A stretch of DNA of 64,000 bases from Sphingomonas sp. (lineage in GTDB: Bacteria; Pseudomonadota; Alphaproteobacteria; Sphingomonadales; Sphingomonadaceae): contig NZ_JAHBZI010000001.1 in assembly GCF_019635515.1 (NCBI RefSeq), positions 1,426,001-1,490,000 of the forward strand, given 5' to 3'. This document shows positions 46,879-58,229 of this stretch, in pieces. The notes under the pieces were generated by a model, which was not told the origin of the DNA, did no database searches, and worked only from the letters and a program-made list of their open reading frames with translations. Made by a program: the position numbers and the translations under genes. Every line of letters begins with the position of its first letter. Position 1 is the first letter of the stretch.

Positions 46879-47402
46879 TAGCGGGCACTCCGGCGACGCA
46901 GGAGGCGCACGATCTCGGCGGCGGCGCGGCACAGCCCATCACCACGCTCGAACCACGTCACGAACGGCGGCACCGTGTGCAGGTGCAGGCCATCGGCGGT
47001 CAGTTCGAGATACGCGCTGTTGGAGGCGGGAACGAGCCAGAGCGCGCCGTCGTGATGGCGGTAGAAGGACATGTCGGTTAGGACGATGGTATCGCCTGCG
47101 GCGTTCAGCGCGATCTCCACACGAACCGGATCGAGCGTTTCGGGATGCAGGCCGGTGCGAACCAACATCACGTCGCGGCCGGTTTCGTGTGCGACGTGAC
47201 CAGCGACATCGCGGAACATCGGCGCGCTGACCGGCGTCGCTCCCGCGACGAGGTTGATACGGGCGAACTCGCATGAGGCGGCGGGCATGCCGTTAGTGAA
47301 CGGCGTGGCATCGGCGGCGGACAGATCGAGCGCCGCGAACGGCAGGGCGAGGACGCGCGTCGAGGGATCGGCAAATACGCCGACGGGTGGGGCTGAGGAC
47401 AT
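46878..47402 (-). CDS. hypothetical protein in mobilisation cluster
   Basis: 174 residues from ATG 47402; a GTG at 47429 is an alternative start. Not recognised. Mixed alpha/beta composition with a C-terminal basic helix (GLCRAAAEIVRLLRRRS) that could bind DNA. It lies 155 bases after the relaxase stop and is coupled to the following gene by TAATG. Confidence 0.55.
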   Translation of the reverse strand: MSSAPPVGVFADPSTRVLALPFAALDLSAADATPFTNGMPAASCEFARINLVAGATPVSAPMFRDVAGHVAHETGRDVMLVRTGLHPETLDPVRVEIALNAAGDTIVLTDMSFYRHHDGALWLVPASNSAYLELTADGLHLHTVPPFVTWFERGDGLCRAAAEIVRLLRRRSAR

Positions 47403-47556
47403 TCTCTTGGACTTTCGGTGGAGGGTCACCGCCGTCGTCGGCGGATCAGGCTGCCCGACTTTTCATCACGCCCGGCAGCTTCGCTGCGGCGTCCATTCCA
47501 TCACATCCTTAGGTTCCGGATAGAGCCATTGGGCGATCCATCCGGCGAGCGGCGCA

Positions 47557-49920
47557 TCACCGCTCGGGGCTGTCGCGGTCCGGTCCAATCCGGTTGACGT
47601 CCTCATCAGCCCGTGGACCCTTGGAGGCCGCCTTGTCTTGACCCCCATGCGGCGACCCGACGATCCGCGCCGCTTGGGCACGGATGCCGCTTACCGGAGC
47701 CGGTGATATGTCAGCCCCCGTTGCCGGACCGCGCACGGAGGTATCCAACGACGGTTCGACCAAGTTCGACCCCGCGCTTTCGATGACAGCCGTCATCTGG
47801 CGGCGCAGGCGCTCGCGGTGCAGCCGTTCCTGCACCTCCAGATCGGCGATGAACAATCGGAACAGCCGGTCGATCGCCTTCGGCACGGCCGCACCGATCG
47901 AGACTTGATGGTCGTCGATCACCAGCGCCTCGTCGTTCTCCTCATTCTCCTTGAGCCATTCGAAGAGGCGTCCGCGCGTCACGGTGCGATATTCCGCGTT
48001 CACGGATACCGCGTCGCCGAAGCGAGGTTCATAGCTGAGCGTCGGCAACGCGTTGCGGTCATAGTCTTCCGCTTTCCGCAGCGCCGCCCCGGCGGCGGAA
48101 TGGTGACCGGCGACGATCGCGGCTTCCGCGTCCCGGTCGCGCGATCCGGGCATAACCGCATCGATTTCGTCGAGCCACGCGCGCGCATCCGCGACAATCG
48201 CTTCCTCTTGCCGCCGCTTGGCGTGTGGCTGATCGTCGCCGCGCTGGTGCGCGATGACGGCCTCGGCCCGAGATCGCAGCAGGCCGCTGGCTATCTCCAT
48301 CACCCGCGCCTGCGCTTCACGAAGCAGCGCCGCCGCTTCGTGGTCTTTCCATTCCCGCACCGCACGCTGCGCCGCGGTGGCCTTCGCCGCATTGATCCGC
48401 GTGGCGGCGCGCGCACCCAGACCCTTTTCACCCGCCGTCAGATCGCTGCCGACCTGGCGTAGCTTGTCACCGAACATGATGAGCGCGTTACGGATGCCGG
48501 CCGGGGTGACGATACCGCGCTTCTCGGCGGCTATCGTCCGGTTGCCCAGGTGGCGCAACGGCGTGAGATCGATTCCGTTCTCACGATAGGTGCCGCCGAC
48601 ATAACGCGGTGTATCCGGACGGCCGGCGATCACGTCGTTGGCGATGTTGGCATAGGCGGCGCGCAAAGCCTTGTAATAGGCGCTGGCCACGGTCAGGCCG
48701 TTCGGGCCACCCGCTTCCCCTCGCGCGATCGCGATCTTGTTCTGTCGATACGGATAGGCCCATTTACCGTTGCGCTTCTTCACGCGGTATTCGAAATCCC
48801 AACAGCTGTGGTCATCGAGCCATCGGCTGGGCCGGTCATACGCATCGATATGCACGTGCATGTTATCGGGGGTGTTGTGCGGATCGGGCCGATGGATCGC
48901 TGCCACATACATCCATCCGTCCGCGTCGAGCCGGCCGCACAGCCGCCGCATGATCTCGTGATAGGATCGCGGATCGAGGTTGCGCGGCAGTTCAACGACA
49001 AAGCGGGTCTGGACGCGGCCTGAGCGACCCTGTTTGAACGCCGGCAAGGCCGGCGAGCGCTTGCCGAAGATGGCGTCGGTTTCGGTCAGGCGATCGTAGG
49101 CCTGCTCGAGATTGACGTCGCATAGCGCGACATCCTTCTCCACGACCGGCTTCTTGCGCCGCGCCGCCGACAGCACCTGTTTCGTCTCGACGGCATCCAG
49201 CCGCCGCGATGCGTCCTTGATCCACGACGGCGCGTTCGGCTCGGCCGCCGCCGTCCGCCAGGCTTCCGCGTGCTTGGTCGATACGGTCAGCGTGCCGCTG
49301 CGCGCTTGACGTTCGCACCGCTCGGCGGCCTCGAACAGGCTCCGTTGCCGCTGGCGGGTCACACCGATATTCGACAACACCGCCAGCACATTCTGGGCGC
49401 GGTGCTCCTCCTCGAAATCGAGGAGGTCCATCACCGGCATGGGATCGTCCGGATCGCGGCCGCCCGCTTGTCGCGTGATGTAATCGAAATGGTTCGCGTA
49501 GCTGAGCGCGCCGTCGAGGACATAATCGTGATGTCCGGCGGCAACCTCGCCCACCGCCGGGTAGCGACGGTGGGTCTTCCCCTTGCTCGATCTCGGCACG
49601 ACCGTGCGCGTGATATGGGTGATGTCGAGATGCGGAACCCGCGCGACATCCGACTGCCGCCGCTCGGCGCTAATCGGGCTGGCGCGGCTGAAATCGATCC
49701 GATCGACCGCGCCGCCGGTCCGCGTCCCACCGGACGACGGCGTCCGCCATTCGGGCACCTGCACGGCGGATCCGCGCTTGATCGCCGGTTCAGGTTCCCG
49801 CACGTGCAGGCGGCGCAGGATGGGGCCGAACAGTTCGCGCTCTTCCTTCGCCATCTTCGCCAGCAACGCGGCGAGCTGGTGCGCGAACGCGGGATAGGAT
49901 GGCTGATCGGACGTCGGCAT
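47557..49920 (-). CDS. MobA/MobL-type relaxase
   Basis: 787 residues from ATG 49920. The central region has the relaxase strands VQTRFVVELPRNLDPRSYHE and the metal site MHVHID (His355, His357) preceded by HRPDPHNTPDN; this is motif III of MobQ/MobL relaxases. The C-terminal half is helical and charged (DNA binding or coiled coil). It should nick an oriT and lead DNA transfer using another element's type IV secretion system; none is visible here. An in-frame extension to 50079 is open but has no convincing ribosome site. Confidence 0.78.
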   Translation of the reverse strand: MPTSDQPSYPAFAHQLAALLAKMAKEERELFGPILRRLHVREPEPAIKRGSAVQVPEWRTPSSGGTRTGGAVDRIDFSRASPISAERRQSDVARVPHLDITHITRTVVPRSSKGKTHRRYPAVGEVAAGHHDYVLDGALSYANHFDYITRQAGGRDPDDPMPVMDLLDFEEEHRAQNVLAVLSNIGVTRQRQRSLFEAAERCERQARSGTLTVSTKHAEAWRTAAAEPNAPSWIKDASRRLDAVETKQVLSAARRKKPVVEKDVALCDVNLEQAYDRLTETDAIFGKRSPALPAFKQGRSGRVQTRFVVELPRNLDPRSYHEIMRRLCGRLDADGWMYVAAIHRPDPHNTPDNMHVHIDAYDRPSRWLDDHSCWDFEYRVKKRNGKWAYPYRQNKIAIARGEAGGPNGLTVASAYYKALRAAYANIANDVIAGRPDTPRYVGGTYRENGIDLTPLRHLGNRTIAAEKRGIVTPAGIRNALIMFGDKLRQVGSDLTAGEKGLGARAATRINAAKATAAQRAVREWKDHEAAALLREAQARVMEIASGLLRSRAEAVIAHQRGDDQPHAKRRQEEAIVADARAWLDEIDAVMPGSRDRDAEAAIVAGHHSAAGAALRKAEDYDRNALPTLSYEPRFGDAVSVNAEYRTVTRGRLFEWLKENEENDEALVIDDHQVSIGAAVPKAIDRLFRLFIADLEVQERLHRERLRRQMTAVIESAGSNLVEPSLDTSVRGPATGADISPAPVSGIRAQAARIVGSPHGGQDKAASKGPRADEDVNRIGPDRDSPER

Positions 49921-49922
49921 GA

Positions 49923-49939
49923 CGGGAACGTGATTCCCG
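49923..49939. promoter_or_regulatory. palindrome at the relaxase start
   Basis: CGGGAA-CGTGA-TTCCCG, a perfect 6-5-6 inverted repeat ending 3 bases before the relaxase ATG. In this place it could be an operator or hide the ribosome site. Confidence 0.35.
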
Positions 49940-50061
49940 CGCCAGGGCAAAACAACCCCCATCCAGCGATGAGGCCTGGTGTGTTCAAGCCAGGCTAGTA
50001 TGACCTTCCCGCCTTCCGGAGCGCCCCGGCGTGCAGGACCCTCGCCATCGGCCGATCGCCC

Positions 50062-50112
50062 GCAAAAAGGTGGTGCCACCTTTTTGCGCTGTTGCGCCCC
50101 TGGAATCGCAAC
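50062..50112. other. possible oriT: two adjacent hairpins
   Basis: A perfect 12-base inverted repeat (GCAAAAAGGTGG and complement, 2-base loop) at 50062-50087, then GTTGCG/CGCAAC at 50091-50112. Between them the bases TTGCGCCCC resemble the TGCGCCC core near the nick site of IncQ/MobQ origins. The position is upstream of the divergent relaxase. The first hairpin, with A and T runs, could instead be a bidirectional terminator. Confidence 0.35.
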
Positions 50113-50399
50113 ATCAGGCTAGCGATTCACTCTGGGTCGCAGACCGGTTTTCATGCTCATCCGGCGCGGAAGGAGCGAGGGCCGAACCGGGTCGTCATTC
50201 TACGTTTGCAGTCGCGCCGCCGCTGAAAAATACTTTAGATATAGCTTGAAGATGCGCGAGTAGGTCGCGAGCATGGTAACCAGCGGACTGGCTCGTGGAA
50301 AGTCCTGACGTTGCCTGGCCGGGCGGCCGGCGGAGTGCTAGCCGCCAGCCAACCCGCATCGAAACAGCCTAGCTCCATCGTGCGAAATCGGCGGAGTCA

Positions 50400-51068
50400 T
50401 CAACCGAAACGATAACCCACGCCGGGTTCGTTTCGGAGCCGCGTGGGCGCGGATGGATTGGCCTCGATCTTCAGGCGTAGCGCGCGCACCGCCACCCTGA
50501 GATATTCGATATCGTCGATGTGGGCGGGGCCCCACAGCTCTCGCAGCAATGTCGCATGGGTGACGACACGGCCCGGATATCGGGCCAGCAGGGCGAGCAG
50601 TGCGAATTCCTTTGGGGTCAGGTGCACCTCTTTCCCGTCGATCGTCACGCGGTGGGCCTGCTCGTCGATCGTCAGGCCGTCGATCGCGGGCGCGTGACCA
50701 CCGCCTGGCCGATGCCGGCGCAGCGCGGAGCGGACGCGGGCGAGAAGTTCATCGGTGTCAAACGGCTTGGTGACGTAATCGTCCGCGCCGAGATCTAGCG
50801 CGGCGACTTTCTCCGCAGTGGCGTCGCGCGCGGTGACCACGATGACCGCAGCGCCGCCGGTCACCAGCGGCTGCACGAGCTCTAGGCCGTCGCGATCGGG
50901 CAAGCCCAGATCGAGCAGGACGACGGCGGGCGTCCGCGCCCTCGCCAAGGAGAGGCCTTCGCTAGCGTTGCCAGCCTCCAGCACCTCATGCCCGTCGCGA
51001 TCGAGCGCGCGGCGGACGAGCAGCCTGATCGCATCTTCGTCGTCGATCACCAGCACCGCATTGCTCAT
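50400..51068 (-). CDS. kdpE: KdpE response regulator
   Basis: 222 residues. Receiver domain with acidic DDE near residue 9, phosphoacceptor Asp in VVLLDLGLPD near 53 and Lys in VTKPF; OmpR-type winged HTH at about 130-222 (VHLTPKEFALLALLARYPGR, ELWGPAH). It activates the kdp operon under potassium limitation or osmotic stress. Start overlaps the kdpD stop as ATGA. It is the last gene of the operon. Confidence 0.95.
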   Translation of the reverse strand: MSNAVLVIDDEDAIRLLVRRALDRDGHEVLEAGNASEGLSLARARTPAVVLLDLGLPDRDGLELVQPLVTGGAAVIVVTARDATAEKVAALDLGADDYVTKPFDTDELLARVRSALRRHRPGGGHAPAIDGLTIDEQAHRVTIDGKEVHLTPKEFALLALLARYPGRVVTHATLLRELWGPAHIDDIEYLRVAVRALRLKIEANPSAPTRLRNEPGVGYRFG

Positions 51069-53710
51069 CGGGCCTGTCCCTCGCGCACTAGCAGTCCCTC
51101 CGGAAAGAAGAGTTCGAACCGCGCGCCACCGCGATCCGCCCGATTGGTCGCACGGGTTTCGACGCCCAGCGCCTTGCCGAACCCCCGCACGATCGCGAGG
51201 CCAAGGCCGGTGCCGCCCGTGCGGTCGCTGCCGGCGATCCGCGTAAACGTCTCGAACACCGCGTCCTCGCGCCCCGGCGGCAGGCCCGGCCCCTCGTCAA
51301 GCACCGCCAGCGTGATGCCGTCCGAACTACGACGCCCCTCCAGACGGACTTCGCTGCCGCCGCCATGCTTCACGGCATTGTCGATCAGGTTGATGAGCAT
51401 GTGGTTGAGCAGCGCCGCATCGGTGCGGACCAGCGGCAGATCAGGTGGCACGTCGAGCACCGTGTTGCCGGTCCGCGCCGCCCGGACGTCGTGCACGGCG
51501 GCGGCGACCGCATCGGTCAGGTCGGTCGCTTCCAGCTTCGGCGTCAGCGCGCCGGCCTCGACGCGCACGATCTCGATCAGGTCGTCGAAGAACCGGGCCA
51601 GCCGCTGCGCCTCGGCACGCACCGGCCCGATCAGCTCGGGTGCCGCACCGTCGGCTGCCAGCGCGTCGATCCCGGCCGATACTGCCGTGAGCGGCGTGCG
51701 CAAATCGTGCGCCAGCGACGACAGCAAGGTCGAGCGCAGCGCGTCGCGATCGCGCAAACCGGCGACCTCGCGCATGTCGGCCTCCAACTTCAGCCGCTCA
51801 TGGGCCAGCGCGGCCTGATCGACCAGGCTCATGAATAGCACCGCGCGGTGCGGCGGGACCGGGTCACCGGCATCGGCGCGCGATACCCCGAGCACCGCCA
51901 GAGTACCGAGCGCCGTCTTCAGCGGGTGGAACCGCCATTCGGACGCTGTCAGCGTCCCCGTGCCACGCCCGGCCGGCTCGCCCCGTTCCGCTGCCCAGGC
52001 CACCGCCGCGATATCGAGCGTGGTGAAGGCGCCGTTCGGCGGGACGCTGGCGATCATCTGCGGATTCGCCGGGTCGGCGGTGAACAGCACGGCCTGCACG
52101 TCCAGCAATGCCGCGACCTCGCCGCATACGCTCTGCGCGGTTTCGCGCTCTTCGGACAGGCCGCCCAGCGTCTTGGCGAAGCTGGCGATGGCGGCATTCT
52201 CCCGCGCGCTCTTCGCCCCCAGCTCGGCTTGCGCCCGCACCCGCGCGGCGAGTTGCGCGATCACCACCGCCACCCCGATCAACGCGAAGAAGGTGATGAC
52301 GTTCTGCGGGGCGTAGATGGTGAGCGTGTAGACCGGCGGGATGAAGAAGAAATTATAGGCCAGCCCCGACATGACACCGGCGAACAGCCCTTTACGCAGC
52401 CCGAACAGCGACGCCGCCGCCATCGTCGGCAGCAGGAACAGCATGTCAACGCTGCGATAGCCGATCCATGGCTGGACCAGCAGGCCCAGCGCCGTCACCG
52501 CCGCCACCGCAAGCAGGCTGAGCGCATAGTCGCGCATCCGCTCGGGCGGGCGGTAGCGGGCGCCGCGCGGCGCGGATGGCATCCGGGCCAGCGGCAAGAC
52601 GTGGATCGCGACGCCGTCGCTCGCGCGGACGATGCGATCCACCACCGAGCCGTGGCGGCGTTCGAACCACCAGCTGCGCTGCGACTTGCCGATGACGAGC
52701 TGCGTTACCCGGTGCTCGGCAAGTTGGTCGAGCAGGCCCTCCATCACTTTCGTCGCGGGAATGGCGATGATCGTCGCGCCCAGCGTGGCAGCCAGGCCGA
52801 GAGTGGCGGCGAGCCGCTCGCGCTCGGCATCGGTAAAGCGCTGCTCACGCGGTGTCTCGACGTGCAGCGCGATCCACGGGCTGCGGAATCCGTCGGCCAG
52901 CCGCTTCGCGGCGCGCACCAAGGTGTCCGCACCGGGCTGTTCGCTGACTGCCACCATCACCCGCTCGCCGGCGGCATAGTTGCCCGCCATGGCATGGGCG
53001 CGCAGATGATCGAGCATCTGCGTGTCGATCGCCTGCGCGGCGCGGCGCAACGCCAGTTCGCGCAGCGCCGACAGGTTCGATTTCGAGAAGAAATTGGCGA
53101 GTGCGCGGGTTGCTTCGTCGGGGACGTAGACCTTGCCTTCGCGCAGCCGCTCGATCAGCTCGTCGGGCGGGATGTCGACTACTTCTAGTTCGGCACCGTC
53201 CAGCACCTTGTCGGGCAAGGTCTCGCGCACTCGCACGTTGGTGAACGACGCGACGATATCGTTGACGCTCTCCAGATGCTGAACGTTGAGCGTGGTGTAG
53301 ACGTCGATCCCCGCCGCCAGCAGTTCCTCGACATCCTGCCAGCGTTTTGGATGGCGGCTGCCGGCGGCGTTGGTGTGGGCGAATTCGTCGACCAGCGCGA
53401 GCGCCGGCCGGCGTGCGAGCAGACCATCGAGATCCATCTCGGCGAGCGTGCGGCCTTCATAGGCGATGGCGCGGCGCGGCACGATCTCGAAGCCAGTCGT
53501 CATCGCCTCGGTCTCGGCGCGGCCATGAGTTTCCACCACGCCGACCGCCACATCGACGCCAGCATCGCGCCGCTGCGCCGCCTCGCGCAGCATCTCATAA
53601 GTCTTGCCCACCCCAGGCGCGGCACCGAGGAACACCTTGAGCTTGCCGCGTCCTTCGCCGGCAGCGAGCCGCAGCAGGGCGTCGGGTGAAGGGCGGGCGG
53701 ATGCAGTCAT
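51065..53710 (-). CDS. kdpD: KdpD sensor histidine kinase
   Basis: 881 residues. N-terminal KdpD domain with Walker A GAAPGVGKT (29-37) and DEFAHTNAAGSRHPKRWQD; a USP domain (about 250-370); four membrane segments of DUF4118 (about 400-500); a GAF-like region; HisKA with phosphoacceptor His near 667 (SLAHDLRTPL); and HATPase with NLIDNAVKHGG and LDEGPGLPPG. It controls KdpE phosphorylation in response to potassium. Follows kdpC by 42 bases. Confidence 0.95.
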   Translation of the reverse strand: MTASARPSPDALLRLAAGEGRGKLKVFLGAAPGVGKTYEMLREAAQRRDAGVDVAVGVVETHGRAETEAMTTGFEIVPRRAIAYEGRTLAEMDLDGLLARRPALALVDEFAHTNAAGSRHPKRWQDVEELLAAGIDVYTTLNVQHLESVNDIVASFTNVRVRETLPDKVLDGAELEVVDIPPDELIERLREGKVYVPDEATRALANFFSKSNLSALRELALRRAAQAIDTQMLDHLRAHAMAGNYAAGERVMVAVSEQPGADTLVRAAKRLADGFRSPWIALHVETPREQRFTDAERERLAATLGLAATLGATIIAIPATKVMEGLLDQLAEHRVTQLVIGKSQRSWWFERRHGSVVDRIVRASDGVAIHVLPLARMPSAPRGARYRPPERMRDYALSLLAVAAVTALGLLVQPWIGYRSVDMLFLLPTMAAASLFGLRKGLFAGVMSGLAYNFFFIPPVYTLTIYAPQNVITFFALIGVAVVIAQLAARVRAQAELGAKSARENAAIASFAKTLGGLSEERETAQSVCGEVAALLDVQAVLFTADPANPQMIASVPPNGAFTTLDIAAVAWAAERGEPAGRGTGTLTASEWRFHPLKTALGTLAVLGVSRADAGDPVPPHRAVLFMSLVDQAALAHERLKLEADMREVAGLRDRDALRSTLLSSLAHDLRTPLTAVSAGIDALAADGAAPELIGPVRAEAQRLARFFDDLIEIVRVEAGALTPKLEATDLTDAVAAAVHDVRAARTGNTVLDVPPDLPLVRTDAALLNHMLINLIDNAVKHGGGSEVRLEGRRSSDGITLAVLDEGPGLPPGREDAVFETFTRIAGSDRTGGTGLGLAIVRGFGKALGVETRATNRADRGGARFELFFPEGLLVREGQAR

Positions 53711-53752
53711 CGCCCGCCCCTTTGCCGTGGATCGACCGGACCGGGCAAGGCG

Positions 53753-54307
53753 TCAGCGTTGCCGGTCGAGCGCGAGGTTCAGGTCCAGCACGTTGACGAT
53801 GCGACCGGCGGTAAAGGGACCACCGGGTCGCTCTGCGCGCTGCTCGACCAGCGCGCGCACCGCGGCGGGGGCCAAGCCGCGCGCCGCCGCAACCCGATCG
53901 ACCTGATAGAGCGCGCCTGCCAGCGAGATGTGCGGATCGAGCCCGGCCCCGGACGCGGCGGCGAGATCGGCCGGCAGCGGACGCGCGGCGGTCGCGCCGT
54001 AGCGGGCCACCGTCTCGGCGGCGCGTTCGGTCAGGTCGGGTGAGGTGGGAGATTTATTGCTGCCGCCCGCACCCCGACCATTGTAGTCGACCGCCGAGGG
54101 GCGCGGCCAGAAATAGCGCGGGCTGGTGAAGCTCTGCGCGATCTGGCGACTGCCGACGACGCGGCCCTGTGCGTCGGTCAGCAACTGGCCGTTGGCGGTG
54201 GCCGGCGTCACCGCCTGGGCGATGCCGAGCACGACCAAGGTGTAACCGACCACACAGACCAGCAGCGTCGCGGCGAAGATGCGCAGGGATGAAAGAACGA
54301 TGGGCAT
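53753..54307 (-). CDS. kdpC: KdpC subunit of K+-transporting ATPase
   Basis: 184 residues from the ATG at 54307, which has AGGA seven bases upstream; the ATG at 54313 is too close to that site. One N-terminal membrane helix (SLRIFAATLLVCVVGYTLVV) and a periplasmic domain with YFWPRPSAVDYNG, GSNKSPTSPDL and the C-terminal RIVNVLDLNLAL. KdpC stabilises the KdpA-KdpB complex and raises potassium affinity. Confidence 0.95.
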   Translation of the reverse strand: MPIVLSSLRIFAATLLVCVVGYTLVVLGIAQAVTPATANGQLLTDAQGRVVGSRQIAQSFTSPRYFWPRPSAVDYNGRGAGGSNKSPTSPDLTERAAETVARYGATAARPLPADLAAASGAGLDPHISLAGALYQVDRVAAARGLAPAAVRALVEQRAERPGGPFTAGRIVNVLDLNLALDRQR

Positions 54308-54319
54308 GGACATATCCTG

Positions 54320-55981
54320 TCAGGGCAGCATCGCGTGTTCGGCGACGGGGCCGAGCGCGGCGGCGGGGAAGAAGGTGAGCGCGCCGAAGATCACGACGAC
54401 GATGGCGAGCATCACGCCGAAGGTCGCATCCTCGACACCCAGCGTACCGGCCGACTCCGCCGCGCGACGCTTCGCCATGAACGATCCGACGATCGCCAGC
54501 GGCAGGATGATGGGGATGAACCGCATCAGCAGCATTACCAGCCCGGTTGCGATGTTCCACGGCGTCGTATTGTCGCCCAGCCCTTCGAAACCGGAGCCGT
54601 TGTTGGCGGCGGCGGAGCTGAATTCGTAGAGGATTTCGCTGAAGCCGTGCGGCCCGGCATTGTTCAGCGTGTCGGCGCCCCACGATGTCGCGGCGAACAG
54701 CGCGGTGCCGCCCAGGATGAACAGCGCGTGCGCGGCGAGCGCCATGATCGCCAGCTTCACCTCGCGCCCCTCGACCCGGTGGCCGAGATATTCGGGAGTG
54801 CGCCCCACCATCATCCCCGCCACGAACACCGCGACCAGGATGTAGAGGAACATGTTGACCATGCCGACGCCGACGCCGCCATAGGTTTCCGACAGCCACA
54901 TGCCGATCATCGGCATCAGCCCGGTCAACGGATTGAGGCTGTCGTGCATCGCGCCGACCGATCCGTTGCTGGTCGCAGTCGTCAGCACCGCCCACAGCGG
55001 GCCGGTCGTGGCGCCGAAGCGCAGTTCCTTGCCCTCCAGATTGCCGACATCCTGTGCGATCGGAAGGTTGGCGAAGGCTGCGGTCGGCGCGCTTTCCAAG
55101 GTGACGGCACCCGCGACCTTGACGGTCAGGAAGGCGAGCATGACCAGGAACACGACGCGGGCGTGTTTCGGCCGGCCGACAATGCGGCCGAACATCCAGA
55201 CGCAGGCCATCGGGATAAGGATGAGCGCGATCATTTCGACCGCGTTGGTCCAGAAGGTCGGGTTCTCGAACGGATGGGTCGAATTGGGGCCGAAAAAGCC
55301 GCCGCCGTTGGTGCCGAGTTGCTTGATCGCGACGAACGCCGCGACGGGTCCGCGCGCGATGGTCTGCGCGGTGCCCTCCAGCGTCGTGGCGCTCACCGAT
55401 CCGCCCAGCGTCATCGGGACGCCGCCGAACGCCAGCAGCAGCGCGACGACCAGTGCCAGCGGCAGCAGGACCAGGAACGCGGCGCGCTGCACGTCGGACA
55501 GGAAATTGCCCATCGTCGCCCTGCCAGCGAGGCCGCGTGCCAGCGCCGTCAGAGCGGCGATACCGGTCGCGGCGGAGACGAACTGCATCCACATCAGCGC
55601 GCCGAGCTGCGAAAAATAGCTCATCGACGCTTCGCCGGAATAATGTTGCAGGTTCGTGTTGGTGACGAACGAGGCGGCGGTGTTGAAGACCAGGCTGGGG
55701 TCCAGCGCCACCATGGCGTCCGGGTTGAGCGGCAGCGCCTGTTGCAGCGACAGGATCGCCACGACCGCGACGAACATCAACGCGTTGAAGCCGAGGAGCG
55801 TCAGCGCATAGGCTTTCCAGCCCTGTTCCGTGGTTGCGGCAGGTCCGGCGATCCGGGCGAACAGGCCGTGCGGGTGCCCCGGTGCGGCCGGGTCCATCGC
55901 CCAGCGCATGTAGCGGCCGAGCGGGACCGACAGCAAAGCCGTGCCGCCGACGATCAGCGAGATGAGAAGGATGGCGTCCAT
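54320..55981 (-). CDS. kdpA: KdpA potassium-channel-like subunit
   Basis: 553 residues, about ten membrane segments. Selectivity-loop motifs include TNTNLQHYSGEASMSYFSQL, GTNGGGFFGPNSTHPFENP and NNGSGFEGLGDNTTPWN. It binds and conducts K+ for the KdpFABC pump. It lies 6-12 bases before kdpC, but after kdpB, whereas the usual order is A before B. A 26-codon gene lies just upstream. Confidence 0.96.
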   Translation of the reverse strand: MDAILLISLIVGGTALLSVPLGRYMRWAMDPAAPGHPHGLFARIAGPAATTEQGWKAYALTLLGFNALMFVAVVAILSLQQALPLNPDAMVALDPSLVFNTAASFVTNTNLQHYSGEASMSYFSQLGALMWMQFVSAATGIAALTALARGLAGRATMGNFLSDVQRAAFLVLLPLALVVALLLAFGGVPMTLGGSVSATTLEGTAQTIARGPVAAFVAIKQLGTNGGGFFGPNSTHPFENPTFWTNAVEMIALILIPMACVWMFGRIVGRPKHARVVFLVMLAFLTVKVAGAVTLESAPTAAFANLPIAQDVGNLEGKELRFGATTGPLWAVLTTATSNGSVGAMHDSLNPLTGLMPMIGMWLSETYGGVGVGMVNMFLYILVAVFVAGMMVGRTPEYLGHRVEGREVKLAIMALAAHALFILGGTALFAATSWGADTLNNAGPHGFSEILYEFSSAAANNGSGFEGLGDNTTPWNIATGLVMLLMRFIPIILPLAIVGSFMAKRRAAESAGTLGVEDATFGVMLAIVVVIFGALTFFPAAALGPVAEHAMLP

Positions 55982-55997
55982 CGATGCGGTCCTTCGG

Positions 55998-56078
55998 TCA
56001 GGCGCGGTCCGCCAGCCGGACGAGACCGGCGAGCAGGGCGAAGGTGAGAAGCCCGAGGGCGAGATAAGCGAAGGTCAT
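55998..56078 (-). CDS. 26-residue membrane peptide between kdpB and kdpA
   Basis: One hydrophobic helix (YLALGLLTFALLAGLVRLAD) with a short basic/acidic end. It lies 14 bases after kdpB and 16 before kdpA in the same orientation. It lacks the PE(R/K)F tail of KdpF and may be a second small accessory subunit. Similar tiny frames precede kdp genes in other bacteria as I recall, without known function. Confidence 0.6.
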   Translation of the reverse strand: MTFAYLALGLLTFALLAGLVRLADRA

Positions 56079-56092
56079 GACGATGCTCCCGC

Positions 56093-58123
<2,031 letters not shown>

Positions 58124-58125
58124 GG

Positions 58126-58215
58126 TCAGAACCGTTCCGGCCGTGCCAGCGCGAAGCCGAGATAGAAGAGCAGGCCGGTGGCGACGATCGCGCCGAGCCA
58201 GAGTTCGAGCGTCAT
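58126..58215 (-). CDS. kdpF: KdpF small stabilising subunit
   Basis: 29 residues: one helix ([20 protein letters not shown]) and the tail RPERF, the usual KdpF ending. It lies between the TorF porin (14 bases) and kdpB (2 bases). KdpF is a single-span lipid-like stabiliser of the KdpABC complex. Confidence 0.85.
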   Translation of the reverse strand: MTLELWLGAIVATGLLFYLGFALARPERF

Positions 58216-58229
58216 GCGACGGTCCCCTG

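Noticed and set aside
50100..50399. Small genes between the relaxase region and kdpE
   Set aside because: Frames are short, lack starts with ribosome sites and show no hydrophobic or domain pattern.
51848..53188. 446-codon open frame opposite kdpD
   Set aside because: Mirror frame of kdpD with low-complexity Arg/His sequence.
54335..56047. 570-codon open frame opposite kdpA
   Set aside because: Composition dominated by Arg, Glu, His and Asp repeats typical of the reverse of membrane-protein codons; kdpA on the other strand is certain.
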